Shown: positions 18,005-26,465, numbered from the stretch's first letter. The stretch is 64,000 bases of DNA from Streptomyces sp. 2131.1 (GCF_900105515.1 NZ_FNSY01000001.1:2790001-2854000); one strand, 5' to 3'. The notes: generated from the letters alone by a model not told the origin. Numbers and translations: made by a program.

Positions 18005-19738
18005 ATGCGGACGCACTATCCACGGACCCCTCATCTGCCCTGGTCGCCCGGGGCCACGTCCGACGACGTGCGGATGACCGACCTCGCCGCGCTGGCCGGG
18101 ACCGAGGTCGTCGTCACCGAGAAGCTGGACGGGGAGAACACCACGTTGTACGCGGACGGGCTGCACGCCCGTTCGCTGGACTCGGCGCACCATCCGTCCC
18201 GGACGTGGGTGAAGGCTCTCCAGGCGCGGGTCGGTCCCCGGATTCCGCCGGGGTGGCGGATCTGCGGGGAGAACATGTTCGCCCGGCACTCCCTCGCGTA
18301 CGAGGCGCTGGAGAGCCACTTCTACGGGTTTTCCGTGTGGGACGGCGACCGCTGCCTGGGCTGGGACCGGACGGTGGAGTTCCTGCGCTCCCTGGGCATC
18401 CCGGCGCCGCCGGTGCTGTGGCGCGGGGTGTTCGACGCGAAGGCGCTGCGCGCGCTGAAGCCGGACACGGGGCGGCAGGAGGGGTACGTCGTGCGGCCGG
18501 CGGCGGACTTCCCGGCGGCGCTGTTCGGGCGCGTCGTCGGCAAGTGGGTGCGGCCGGGGCATGTGGTGACCGATACGCACTGGATGCACGCGGAGGTCGT
18601 GGAGAACGGGCTCGGGTCTGCGGCGGCGCTGTGGGCGGTACGGTCCGGAGCACCCGTCGACCCGACAGCGCTGGCGGCGGCGGTGGGTGCCGGTCCGGGA
18701 GGCGGGGTGTCCGGGGGGCCCGCGGGTCCGGCGCGCGAGGTCCCCGGCGCCGCGGGCCCCCCGGACACCCCGCACCGCGCCGCCGCCCTCGCCGCCGCCG
18801 ATGCCCTGGACGCCCTCGGCCGCACCGGTGACGACCGGCTCACCGGCGTCCTCGCCGCCCTGCTGCACGGCACCCGCCGCACCGCCCTCGCCCCGCTGCT
18901 GGCCCCCGCCCTCGGCATGCCGCTCGCCCGCCGCGTCGCGGACCTCGTAGGGCTCGCCCCCGGCCTGCACCGCCCCTACCCCGACGAGGAGCGGCGCGCC
19001 GGGCTGGCCCGGATGGCGCTCGCCGCCGACCTGCCCGTGCTGCACGCGGTGTCCGGGGTGCTGGCGGACACGGCCGTGGCGCGGGAGCAGGTCGAGTGGT
19101 CGGCCCTGCACGCCGAGGACGTAAGGGAGCCGGACGGGCTCGCCGGGGCGTTCGCCGATCTCTCGCCGGAGGCCGCCGACCGCTGCCTGGCGCAGGCCCG
19201 CGAGGCGTACGCGGACGGCCGCATCGCCACCGCCGAGGAGGCGGTCGCCGCGACCTGGCGGTGGCGGTCCGGGGACTTCCCGCGCCTGGTCCAGCTGGCC
19301 GGGCCCCCGGGCAGCGGAAAGAGCACCTTCGGCCGGGGCCTGCCGGGCGTCGCCACGTACATCTCGCTGGACGACCTGCGCCTGGCCCGGGGCTCGCGCG
19401 CGGACCAGAGCGCCAACGGGGACGTGCTGCGCGAGGGTCTGGACCGGCTGGACGCGGCCCTCGTCCCCGGCGCGACGGTGGTCTGGGACGCGACCTCGCT
19501 CAACCCGCACCAGCGTTCCCTGGTCCACGCGGTCGCCCGCCGCCGCGACGCGCTGGTCACCCATGCCGTGGCCTGGGTCGGCGAGGCGGAGCTGGCCGCG
19601 CGCAACGGGCGCCGGGAGCACCCCGTACCGCCGCAGGTGCTGGCGTCGCAGCTGCACCGGTTCGTCCCCCCGTACCCCGGCCAGGCGCACCGCACCTGGT
19701 ACGTCGGCAGCAGCGGAACCGTGGAGGACCGGGCCTGA
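18005..19738 (+). CDS. RNA ligase fused to a P-loop polynucleotide kinase
   Basis: This 577-residue protein looks like an RNA end-healing and sealing enzyme. Residues about 30-190 form an Rnl2-like RNA ligase: the nucleophile K40 in KLDGEN, GENMFARHSLAY (88-99), YGFSVWD (107-113), EGYVVR (159-164) and a late lysine at about 180 match nucleotidyl-transferase motifs I, III, IIIa, IV and V. Residues about 240-430 are an alpha-helical middle domain; related triads place an HD phosphoesterase here, but this copy shows LLHG where LLHD would be expected, so the assignment is doubtful. Residues 433-441 (GPPGSGKST) begin a kinase domain with SLDDLR and VVWDATSLNPHQR. The ATG at 18005 has GGAAG upstream, and the stop overlaps the next ATG (TGATG). 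Ligase and kinase roles come from motifs; the RNA substrate is unknown. Confidence 0.85.
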   Translation: MRTHYPRTPHLPWSPGATSDDVRMTDLAALAGTEVVVTEKLDGENTTLYADGLHARSLDSAHHPSRTWVKALQARVGPRIPPGWRICGENMFARHSLAYEALESHFYGFSVWDGDRCLGWDRTVEFLRSLGIPAPPVLWRGVFDAKALRALKPDTGRQEGYVVRPAADFPAALFGRVVGKWVRPGHVVTDTHWMHAEVVENGLGSAAALWAVRSGAPVDPTALAAAVGAGPGGGVSGGPAGPAREVPGAAGPPDTPHRAAALAAADALDALGRTGDDRLTGVLAALLHGTRRTALAPLLAPALGMPLARRVADLVGLAPGLHRPYPDEERRAGLARMALAADLPVLHAVSGVLADTAVAREQVEWSALHAEDVREPDGLAGAFADLSPEAADRCLAQAREAYADGRIATAEEAVAATWRWRSGDFPRLVQLAGPPGSGKSTFGRGLPGVATYISLDDLRLARGSRADQSANGDVLREGLDRLDAALVPGATVVWDATSLNPHQRSLVHAVARRRDALVTHAVAWVGEAELAARNGRREHPVPPQVLASQLHRFVPPYPGQAHRTWYVGSSGTVEDRA

Positions 19739-21894
19739 TGCGCACGAGCGAGGAGATCTACCACCGGGTCCGCTGGGACGCCCGCTTCGACCCGGCGCGC
19801 TTCGTGCTGGGCGTGGCGCAGCGCGGCCGGGAGCCGAAGCGGGTGCCGCTGGACCGGTTCACACCGGGCGGGGACATCCCCTGGCACCGGGTCCTCTTCT
19901 TCGAGGCGGACGGCGAGGTGGTCTGGGACCGGGCGACGGGCACGGACCGCATCGACGCGACGGACGCCGGCCGGATACGAGAGTCGCGCCGCCTGCCGTC
20001 CCCCTACTTCACGGCCCGGATCCCGCACGCGTACTCCCCGGCGACGGGAACCTGGGAACCGGCGCCCACGGGCACGAAGGGCCCGCCCGGCCCGCTGACG
20101 GTCCTCACCTGGAACACCCTCTGGGACCGCTACGACAGCGACCGGATCGACACCGCCCGTCGCCGTCCCCTGCTGGCCGAGGCCCTGCGCGCGGCGGACG
20201 CGGACGTGATCGCGCTCCAGGAGGTGGAGCCCGCGCTGCTCACACTGCTGCTGGGCTGCGACTGGGTGCGTGCCCACTACACGCTCGCGACCGACCCCGC
20301 CGGGCACGACGTCCCGGACAACGGCCTGCTGCTGCTCAGCCGCCTGCCGGTGAGCGAGGCGGCGGTGCACGTGCTGGGCCCGCACAAGGCGGTCGCGGCG
20401 GCGGTCGTGGAGACGGCGGAGGGCCCGGTCACGGTGGCCGTCACGCACCTCAGCAGCGACCACTCCCCCGAGGGCGCGACCCGCCGTGACGCCGAACTGA
20501 CGGATCTGGCAACGGGGTTGGCGGCGGTGGCGGGCGAGCTCGTACTCGTCGGCGACTTCAACGACGGCGGCGACCACCCGCAGACCCGCCTGGCGATGAC
20601 GGACGCGTGGACGCAGGTGCGCGGCCCGGCGGACGACACCCCGACCTTCGACCCGTCGGCCAACCCGCTGGCCGCGATCTCGTCCCTCTCGGGCCGGGTC
20701 TCCCGCCTGGACCGGGTGCTGCTGCGTACGGAGCGGCTGCGGGCGTGCGGGGCGGCCCTGCTCGGGGAAGAGCCCGGGCCGGGCGGGCTGTATGTGTCGG
20801 ATCACTACGGGGTACGGGTGGGGCTCGGCGCGGCTTCCCGGGTGGCCGCCGAACCCGAGCGCTCCGCCCCGGAGACCGAGGCCGTGACCGCCCGCGTCGC
20901 CGCCGCCCTCCCCGACGCACTGGTCCACCTCGTCGGCTCCCGGCGCATGGGCTGCGCACGCCCCGGCGCGGACCTGGACCTGGTGGCGGCGCTCCCCGAC
21001 GTCCCGGGCGTGCGGGACCGGCTCGCCGCCGCCTTCCCGGAGGCGCGGGACCTGCGCGAGGTTACGGGCGCCCGGGTCCCGGGCCTGCGGTGGTACGTGG
21101 ACGGCCTGCGGGTCGACCTGGTCACCGTGGCAACGGGCCCCCTCCCCCCGGCCGAAGCGGTCGCCCGCCGCGCGGAGTCGGGCGAGGCGGCGGCGGTCGC
21201 GCTGAGCGCGGTGAGCGACGCGGAGGCGGTGCTCGCGGCGGCGGAGCACCACCGGGAGGCGTTCACCGCCCTGGCCCGGGGCGTGAAGGAGTGGGCGGCG
21301 GCGAGGGGTCTGGACTCCGCGCCGTGCGGCGGCCTCCCGGGGATCGCCTGGGCGCTGCTCGCGGCCCGCACGGCCCACGAGGGCGGCGGCCTGCGGGACT
21401 TCTTCGCGACCTGGGCCGCATGGGACTGGCGCACCCCGGTGGGCGAGGGCCCGGCGACGGGCGACCCGGTCACGGTGTACACCCCGACGGCCCCGGTCCG
21501 TTCCTGCACGACCCAAGTGAGCACCGCAGGGCGCGACTTGCTGACGGCGGAGCTGTTCCGGGCCTGGGAGCTCCTGGACACCGATCCGGACCGGCTCTGC
21601 GCCCCGCCGACCCTCACCGAGCACACCGCCTGGGCCCTCGCGACGGCGGCCCCGCCCGAGGAGGGCCGCCTCCGCGGACGCCTCCTCGCCCTCACCGCCG
21701 CCCTGGCGGAGGCGGGCGCCCCGGACTGTCGCGTGTGGCCGCGCCCGGTCACGGCCCCCGACCGCACGGGCTACGCGATCGGCCTGGGCGCGACACCGCC
21801 GGACGGGGCCCGGCTGGCGGAGATCGGGGCGGAGGTGCTGCGCGGGCTCAGGGGGGCGTCGCTGCGCCCCGGCCCGCGTCCGGGCGACGTCTGA
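19738..21894 (+). CDS. MJ1316 domain, EEP nuclease and PAP-type nucleotidyltransferase fusion
   Basis: The 718-residue product joins three modules. Residues 1-85 are a DUF504/MJ1316 domain (YHRVRWD, DIPWHRVLFF, EVVWDR), a family proposed to recognise RNA cyclic-phosphate ends. Residues 118-362 are an endonuclease/exonuclease/phosphatase domain with N126 (TWN), E162 (LQEVE), H237 (THLSSDH), D273 and N275 (GDFND), D325 and SDH (354-356). Residues 380-560 are a poly(A) polymerase/CCA-like nucleotidyltransferase: G400-S401, D412, D414 and D460, then a helical substrate-binding segment (DSAPCGGLPGIAWALLAART). The ATG at 19738 overlaps the ligase stop, so the two proteins are translationally coupled. 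Together they carry end recognition, phosphate removal, end phosphorylation, nucleotide addition and ligation, that is, an RNA repair operon. The substrate is unknown. Confidence 0.85.
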   Translation: MRTSEEIYHRVRWDARFDPARFVLGVAQRGREPKRVPLDRFTPGGDIPWHRVLFFEADGEVVWDRATGTDRIDATDAGRIRESRRLPSPYFTARIPHAYSPATGTWEPAPTGTKGPPGPLTVLTWNTLWDRYDSDRIDTARRRPLLAEALRAADADVIALQEVEPALLTLLLGCDWVRAHYTLATDPAGHDVPDNGLLLLSRLPVSEAAVHVLGPHKAVAAAVVETAEGPVTVAVTHLSSDHSPEGATRRDAELTDLATGLAAVAGELVLVGDFNDGGDHPQTRLAMTDAWTQVRGPADDTPTFDPSANPLAAISSLSGRVSRLDRVLLRTERLRACGAALLGEEPGPGGLYVSDHYGVRVGLGAASRVAAEPERSAPETEAVTARVAAALPDALVHLVGSRRMGCARPGADLDLVAALPDVPGVRDRLAAAFPEARDLREVTGARVPGLRWYVDGLRVDLVTVATGPLPPAEAVARRAESGEAAAVALSAVSDAEAVLAAAEHHREAFTALARGVKEWAAARGLDSAPCGGLPGIAWALLAARTAHEGGGLRDFFATWAAWDWRTPVGEGPATGDPVTVYTPTAPVRSCTTQVSTAGRDLLTAELFRAWELLDTDPDRLCAPPTLTEHTAWALATAAPPEEGRLRGRLLALTAALAEAGAPDCRVWPRPVTAPDRTGYAIGLGATPPDGARLAEIGAEVLRGLRGASLRPGPRPGDV

Positions 21895-21904
21895 GACCAG
21901 GCGG

Positions 21905-23167
21905 CTACGGGGTCTCGTGCCGCGTCAGCCAACTCGCGACCTCGTCCACCACGGCGGGGTCCACATGGCCGGGCCGTGCGTAGTCGGCCGGGGTGGACGG
22001 GCCGCTCCCGGCGAAGAAGAGGTGGTCGAGGTGTTCATGGACCCGGACGGACACCTCCGGCCGGCCCGCCAGGGCCCGCCGCCAGCCCGGCAGGTCGTCG
22101 GCGACGGTCACCTGGTAGTCCCGGCCGCCCTGGAGGATCAGCATCGGGCATTCCAGCCCGGCCGCCGCGGCCGCCGGGTCGTAGCCGCGCAGGTCGAGCC
22201 AGTAGGAGGCGGAGAACCCCAGCGGCAGCGACTCCGGGGGCGCGTCGGGCGTGAGACCCGGGTCCGCGACCGCGGCGGCCTGCCGGACCAGGGTCGCCAC
22301 CATCGCGTCGGCGGCCGGCCCGGGCGCTAGCCGCGCCAGGTGGCGGGCCACGCGGACGGCCGCCTCGTGCATCGGCTGCGTGTCCGCGGCGAGCATCACC
22401 AGACCCGCGATCGACGGATCGGCCGCGGCGATCCGGGGCGCCGCCTTGCCGCCCATGCTGTGCCCCAGCAGGTGGATGCGGTCCGGAGCCACCTCGGGCC
22501 GCTGCCGCAGCAGCCGGACGGCGGCGACGGCGTGCGGCACGTACTCGTCGGCCATCGTGAAGTCCGGCCGCAGACGGTCCGGGTGGGCGAAGGTCACCTT
22601 GTCGAAGCGCAGCACGGCCACCTGCCGGGAGGCGAGGCCCCACGCGAGGTCCTTCAGCGGCTTGTTCGCGCCGCTGCTCTCGTCCCGGTCGAACGCGCCG
22701 CCACCGCTGAGCAGCACCACGGCGGGCCACGGCCCCTCGCCCCGGGGCAGGGTGAGCGTTCCGGGGACCGCGAGCGGCCCGGTGCCCACGACGACGTCGC
22801 ACTCGGTGAACCGGTCCTCGTCCACGTACCCCGGCGGCTCCCACGCGGCGCCGCCCTGCGCGTCGAACCGCAGCCCCTGCAAGAGACCGTCGGCCCCGGC
22901 CGACGTGACCACGGTGAACCCGCCTTCGGCGCAGACCACGGGTATGCGTGCGCGCGCCGAGCCGGCCTCGGCCACCGGCTCCTCGACGGCCGCGCAACCG
23001 CCCCGTCCGGCGACCTCGGCCGCCCACGCGAGCCGCAACTGCTCTCCGGACACGGCCGCGCGCAGCGGAGGCGCGAACAGTTCCACCGACTCCTCGAACT
23101 GCTCGGCCCGCAGCAGCGCGGCGAACCGACGCGCCGCCTCCGGCACCCCACCCTCAACCGTTCTCAT
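21905..23167 (-). CDS. Alpha/beta hydrolase with N-terminal DUF3887-like domain
   Basis: The 420-residue protein starts with a domain of about 100 residues (ARRFAALLRAEQFEESVELF) resembling DUF3887, followed by an alpha/beta hydrolase. The nucleophile is S237 in GHSMGG, and likely acid and base are D350 (GGRDYQV) and H382 (HLDHLFF). LLSGGGAFDRDE (152-163) is the oxyanion-hole region. There is no signal peptide, so it is probably a cytosolic esterase or peptidase of unknown substrate. It is divergent from an HTH regulator gene, with a 6-bp inverted repeat spanning its own start codon, which suggests repression by that neighbour. Confidence 0.85.
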   Translation of the reverse strand: MRTVEGGVPEAARRFAALLRAEQFEESVELFAPPLRAAVSGEQLRLAWAAEVAGRGGCAAVEEPVAEAGSARARIPVVCAEGGFTVVTSAGADGLLQGLRFDAQGGAAWEPPGYVDEDRFTECDVVVGTGPLAVPGTLTLPRGEGPWPAVVLLSGGGAFDRDESSGANKPLKDLAWGLASRQVAVLRFDKVTFAHPDRLRPDFTMADEYVPHAVAAVRLLRQRPEVAPDRIHLLGHSMGGKAAPRIAAADPSIAGLVMLAADTQPMHEAAVRVARHLARLAPGPAADAMVATLVRQAAAVADPGLTPDAPPESLPLGFSASYWLDLRGYDPAAAAAGLECPMLILQGGRDYQVTVADDLPGWRRALAGRPEVSVRVHEHLDHLFFAGSGPSTPADYARPGHVDPAVVDEVASWLTRHETP

Positions 23168-23176
23168 AGTTGAGAA
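23161..23176. promoter_or_regulatory. Probable operator between hydrolase and HTH regulator
   Basis: TTCTCA-TAGT-TGAGAA is a perfect 6-bp inverted repeat overlapping the hydrolase ATG (23165-23167). Another TGAGAA follows at 23189-23194. The location between divergent genes, one an HTH regulator, makes an operator likely. Confidence 0.6.
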
Positions 23177-23203
23177 AGGTATCAGCCATGAGAAGGTGAG
23201 CGG

Positions 23204-23767
23204 GTGGACTCCTTGGACCTGCTCGCCCATCCCATCCGGCTGCGGATCGTTCTCACGATGGGCGGCGCGCGCACCCTGACCACCTCTCAGCTCTGCACCC
23301 GCATCCCGGAGGCGTCCAAGGCCACGGTCTACCGGCACATCGACCTGCTGACGTCCGGCGGGCTCCTTGAGGTGGTCGAGGAGCGCCGGGTGCGCGGTGC
23401 GGTGGAACGCCACTACCGGCTCCGCCAGGACCGGGCCACGATCAGCCCGGAAACGGTCTCCACGCTCACCCCGGAGGACCACCGGCGCGCCTTCACCACC
23501 GCGATGACCGCCCTGCTGGCCGAGTTCACCGCCTACCTGGCCCGCGACGAGGCCGACCCCGTGGCCGACCGGGTGGGCTACCGCCAGCACGCGCTGTGGC
23601 TCAGCCCGGCGGAGCTGGAGGAGCTGATCGGCGGCCTGCGCGCGGCCATCGCCCCGAAGCTCGCCAACGAGCCGGGCCCCGGGCGCACGCAGTACCTGCT
23701 CAGCCCGATCCACTTCCCGATGGAGGCGCCGTCCCCGGAACCCGGCGCGCAGGCGCCCCGCGCCTGA
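23204..23767 (+). CDS. ArsR-like helix-turn-helix regulator
   Basis: The 187-residue product begins at GTG 23204, with AAGGTGAG upstream. Its first 75 residues are a winged HTH: LDLLAHPIRLRIVLTMGGA, then TTSQLCTRIPEASKATVYRH and a wing with VVEERRVRGAVERHYRL. The C-terminal 100 residues are a helical effector or dimerisation domain found in Streptomyces HTH-domain regulators. It has no cysteine pair typical of metal-sensing ArsR members. It probably controls the divergent hydrolase. Confidence 0.8.
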   Translation: MDSLDLLAHPIRLRIVLTMGGARTLTTSQLCTRIPEASKATVYRHIDLLTSGGLLEVVEERRVRGAVERHYRLRQDRATISPETVSTLTPEDHRRAFTTAMTALLAEFTAYLARDEADPVADRVGYRQHALWLSPAELEELIGGLRAAIAPKLANEPGPGRTQYLLSPIHFPMEAPSPEPGAQAPRA

Positions 23768-23858
23768 TCAGTGGCAGCGCCGGCCCATGGGGTTGCTCGC
23801 CGCGGCGTCCAGCGGACGGCCCGCTCGGTGGCGGGGCAGAGGCACGGGCCGGGACAGG

Positions 23859-24398
23859 TCAAGGCCGCCCGAGCGGTTCAAAGCCCTCGGGCAGCGGAAG
23901 CCCGAAGCGCCGGCACAGGAGGGGCACGTCGTGGCGGTCGACGTCACGGGGCTCGTAGCCCGTGTGGCAACGCACCGCCCAGTCAGCCGACTCACACCGA
24001 ACCGGGGTGCCCGCGATCGATCCGCGCCCGGCAAGCGCGTCGGCGGAGAAGACCGTACCGGTCACCACGGACCCGTAGTGCAGCCTGCCTCCGGCAAGCG
24101 GCTCGTACAGGTGCAGGTCGATGCGCCGACGGACGCCGTCGTGCAGGACGAAGTTCCACGGCCGATCGTCCGGCCACGGGAAGATCCGGTCGACACCGGC
24201 CTCCGCGAACGCGCGGAACAGGGCCTCAAGGTGTGCGGCCGGCACCCATACGTCGAGGTCGGAGTGGTCTCGCGTCTGCTCCCCGAGCAGTGCGTCCACG
24301 CCCCACCCGCCGCCGATGCACGCATCCACGCCGTGGGCGTCCAGCCGCTGAACCAGCGCGACCACGTCTTCGGCCGGCATCGCATAGTCGCTCACCAC
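23859..24398 (-). CDS. Nucleotidyltransferase, aminoglycoside/lincosamide type fold
   Basis: The 179-residue protein carries the nucleotidyltransferase signature GGWGVDALLGEQTRDHSDLD, with D47 and D49 as metal ligands and a further acidic residue in RRIDLHLYEP. This pattern occurs in small enzymes related to aminoglycoside and lincosamide adenylyltransferases, but substrate cannot be told from sequence, and many are not resistance genes. The start is uncertain: GTG 24398 or 24395, or ATG 24380; none has a strong ribosome binding site. Confidence 0.75.
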   Translation of the reverse strand: MVSDYAMPAEDVVALVQRLDAHGVDACIGGGWGVDALLGEQTRDHSDLDVWVPAAHLEALFRAFAEAGVDRIFPWPDDRPWNFVLHDGVRRRIDLHLYEPLAGGRLHYGSVVTGTVFSADALAGRGSIAGTPVRCESADWAVRCHTGYEPRDVDRHDVPLLCRRFGLPLPEGFEPLGRP

Positions 24399-24464
24399 GC
24401 CAGGGTAGGAGCCGGCGGCCTCCTGCTCACGCGTTTTTCGGCTGCCGCCACTCGCACCACGATC

Positions 24465-24498
24465 CTGAGCGCCCCCCGCAGCCTCGGGGGGCGCTCAG
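24465..24498 (-). terminator. Hairpin downstream of the DUF397 gene
   Basis: A perfect stem of 14 pairs (CTGAGCGCCCCCCG, 24465-24478, and complement 24485-24498) lies just below the DUF397 stop. It has no U-tract, but the length and position suit a Streptomyces terminator. Confidence 0.65.
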
Positions 24499-24505
24499 TG
24501 CCGGG

Positions 24506-24715
24506 TCACCGACCGGCGGCGTACGAAACGAACCCCGCCCACGCGGTCTCGCCGAAGGCGAGCGGCGGCACGGACAGGTCCTTGGAGTCACGGACGTGCA
24601 CCGAACCGGACGCCGACGCGACCTCAACGCACTCGTTGCTGTCGCTGCTGTCGCTGTAGCTGCTCTTGAACCACTCCAGCCGAGGAACGTCGGCGCCGAA
24701 GTTCTCGCTGATCAT
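24506..24715 (-). CDS. DUF397 domain protein
   Basis: The 69-residue product shows the DUF397 pattern: LEWFKSSYSDSSDSNECVEVA, then VHVRDSKD. These small proteins almost always sit beside an XRE/DUF5753 regulator, as here, and in Streptomyces are implicated in developmental and antibiotic control (WhiJ-type systems). Its ATG overlaps the upstream regulator stop (ATGA), so the two are co-translated. Confidence 0.9.
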   Translation of the reverse strand: MISENFGADVPRLEWFKSSYSDSSDSNECVEVASASGSVHVRDSKDLSVPPLAFGETAWAGFVSYAAGR

Positions 24716-25593
24716 GTCTCTCCCAGTACTTGCTCGATGAAGGCCCGCGACTCCCGAGGCGTGAGAGCCTGAGCCCGCATGATCCCAGTTCGCAGCTCGA
24801 TGATTCGCAGGTGCCTCGGATCCGCGACCGGACGGCTGCCGAACTCGCCTTCGGAACGCCCCACCGCGGACCCGTCTTTGAACTTCAGCACCTGCATCAC
24901 GCCACCCATTCCCGCATGGTCCTCGCGGCTGGTCGGCATCACCTGGATCTCAACGTGCCGCAACTCCCCCACCTCCAAAAGGTGTTCGAGCTGACGTCGC
25001 AGGACCATTCTGCCCCCGAGAGGGCGCCGCAGCGTCGCTTCTTCCTGCACAAAGCTGAGCTCCGGCGCAGGTGAGCGGCTGAAGATGGATTTTCGGGCCA
25101 TGCGAGCAGCGACCAGCCGATCGACTTCGTCGGGCGAGAAGGCCGGCCGCCGCATTCCGAACAGCGCCCGCGCGTACTCCTCCGTCTGCAACAGACCGTG
25201 GAGGTTGTGACTTCCGTAGGCCGAGAGCTCGACGGCCTGAGCCTCCATCTTCGCCAGCTCGCGAATCTTCTTCGGGTACCGCACCGCCGCCAGGTCCTGC
25301 TTCATCGCGGCGATCTTGCCGCCCGCTCCGCACACCTGATCCGCCATGTCCAGCAGCTCCGGCCGAGGAATCCGCCGACCGCCCTCCACCTTGTAGATCA
25401 GGTTCTCCCCGTAACCGAGCCGCGTCCCGAACTCCGCCGCCGTGAGCCCCGCCGCCTCCCGCCAGGCCCTGATCTGGCGGCCCACGGCGGCGACCACCGC
25501 GACGCCCGACTCGTCGTCCGGGTCGACGTCCCAGCCCGGTTCGTCCGCCCCGGCGTCGGGCTGCCACTGCGTACCGATCTCGTCCACACTCAT
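24712..25593 (-). CDS. XRE-family regulator with DUF5753 domain (WhiJ-like)
   Basis: The 293-residue protein has an N-terminal acidic segment, an XRE HTH at about residues 38-95 (QIRAWREAAGLTAAEFGTRL, then GENLIYKVEGGRR) and a DUF5753 domain beyond residue 110 (LLQTEEYARALF, LRRQLEHLLEVGELRHVEIQ, MQVLKFKDG). The ATG at 25593 lacks a perfect ribosome binding site but fits the family start. It forms a trio with the DUF397 gene downstream and a divergent ATPase, the arrangement of Streptomyces whiJ paralogue clusters. The DNA target is unknown. Confidence 0.88.
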   Translation of the reverse strand: MSVDEIGTQWQPDAGADEPGWDVDPDDESGVAVVAAVGRQIRAWREAAGLTAAEFGTRLGYGENLIYKVEGGRRIPRPELLDMADQVCGAGGKIAAMKQDLAAVRYPKKIRELAKMEAQAVELSAYGSHNLHGLLQTEEYARALFGMRRPAFSPDEVDRLVAARMARKSIFSRSPAPELSFVQEEATLRRPLGGRMVLRRQLEHLLEVGELRHVEIQVMPTSREDHAGMGGVMQVLKFKDGSAVGRSEGEFGSRPVADPRHLRIIELRTGIMRAQALTPRESRAFIEQVLGET

Positions 25594-25755
25594 CCGTGCC
25601 CCGCTTCCGCGCGCGTGCCGTTCTTCCTCAACCGTGTACGTCCCCCGGGCGTCACCCCGTACAGCGGGGACAGCGCTGGACAAGCTGGGGACAATGACCG
25701 TACGTAAGCACCGAGTCACTGTTCACGGTAGGCGCCCACGGCCACCCTGAGTGAC

Positions 25756-26181
25756 GTGAACCGAGAAATCACCCGACCCGAACGTTCCGCTCCTCCCCGG
25801 CAGTTCGCGGTCCAGCTCTCCCCCACGCGCCGGGGCGCACGGCTCGCCCGGCTGCTCACCACGGCGCACCTGGGCCACTGGGGGCTCCCCACCGAAGCGG
25901 CCGCGCACATCGTGGCCGAGCTGGCCGCCAACGCCGCCGTGCACGGGCGCGTGCCGGGCCGCGACTTCCGGCTGAGGCTCACGGTGAGCCCGGAACAGCG
26001 CCTGCGGATCGAGCTGACGGACACCCGGAGTGACCGCCTGCCCGTGCCCGACTCCCCCGGCCCCTACGCGGAGAGCGGGCGCGGTCTGCTCATCGTCGAG
26101 GCCCTGGCCGACCGCTGGGGCGTCGTGGAGGGGCCGGTGCCCCGCAAGACGGTGTGGGCCGAGCTGGACCTCGTACCGTGA
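25756..26181 (+). CDS. RsbW-like ATP-binding protein (HATPase_c_2)
   Basis: The 141-residue product has a GHKL-type ATP site: N-box HIVAELAANAAVHG (E55, N59), the D-x-R segment ELTDTRSDRLP, and the late glycine box GRGLLIVEALADRWG. Such proteins resemble anti-sigma kinases but in WhiJ-type clusters may simply be partners of the XRE regulator. Start is GTG 25756. It is divergent from the XRE gene across a 160-bp promoter region. Confidence 0.87.
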   Translation: MNREITRPERSAPPRQFAVQLSPTRRGARLARLLTTAHLGHWGLPTEAAAHIVAELAANAAVHGRVPGRDFRLRLTVSPEQRLRIELTDTRSDRLPVPDSPGPYAESGRGLLIVEALADRWGVVEGPVPRKTVWAELDLVP

Positions 26182-26465
26182 CCGACTCCACCGCGTCGCG
26201 GCCGACCGCGTCCCGGGCCACCGGGTCGTGGTCCTCCGGGACGTAATAAAGGCTTTTAAAGAACCCGGGAAAGAACCTCACCCAACCCCACCCCACCCCG
26301 CTCTGACCTGCATCACTCGCGCGGGTGAACTCGGGCAACTGGGCTGGATTCGGCACGGGTTGGCTGGCATATGCTCGCCGCGACAACACCACACAACGTA
26401 ACGGCCCCCGGCGAGACGCCAATCTCCACCGAGGGCCTGACCAACGAGGAAGTAGTCCCTTCCTG
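26182..26465. other. Gap ahead of the HTH gene
   Basis: No gene is supported in this 284-base stretch. It contains an AT-rich patch (AATAAAGGCTTTTAAAG near 26245) unusual for this genome, and GAGGAAG 16 bases before the next ATG as a ribosome binding site. A TATGCT box near 26370 could be a -10 element, but no good -35 accompanies it. Confidence 0.4.

Noticed and set aside
17957..19690. A 577-codon minus-strand frame opposite the RNA ligase gene
   Set aside because: Antisense shadow of identical extent; no domain logic.
20607..21983. A 458-codon frame overlapping the MJ1316-EEP-nucleotidyltransferase gene
   Set aside because: Proline/arginine/glycine-rich shadow with no motifs; the real frame has complete catalytic residues.
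23859..24398. Aminoglycoside resistance gene
   Set aside because: Only the general nucleotidyltransferase signature is visible; it is short and no resistance-specific motif can be claimed.
26325..26465. N-terminal extension of the HTH gene
   Set aside because: The open frame runs upstream, but ATG 26466 with GAGGAAG and the family start MAIPQ are more convincing.
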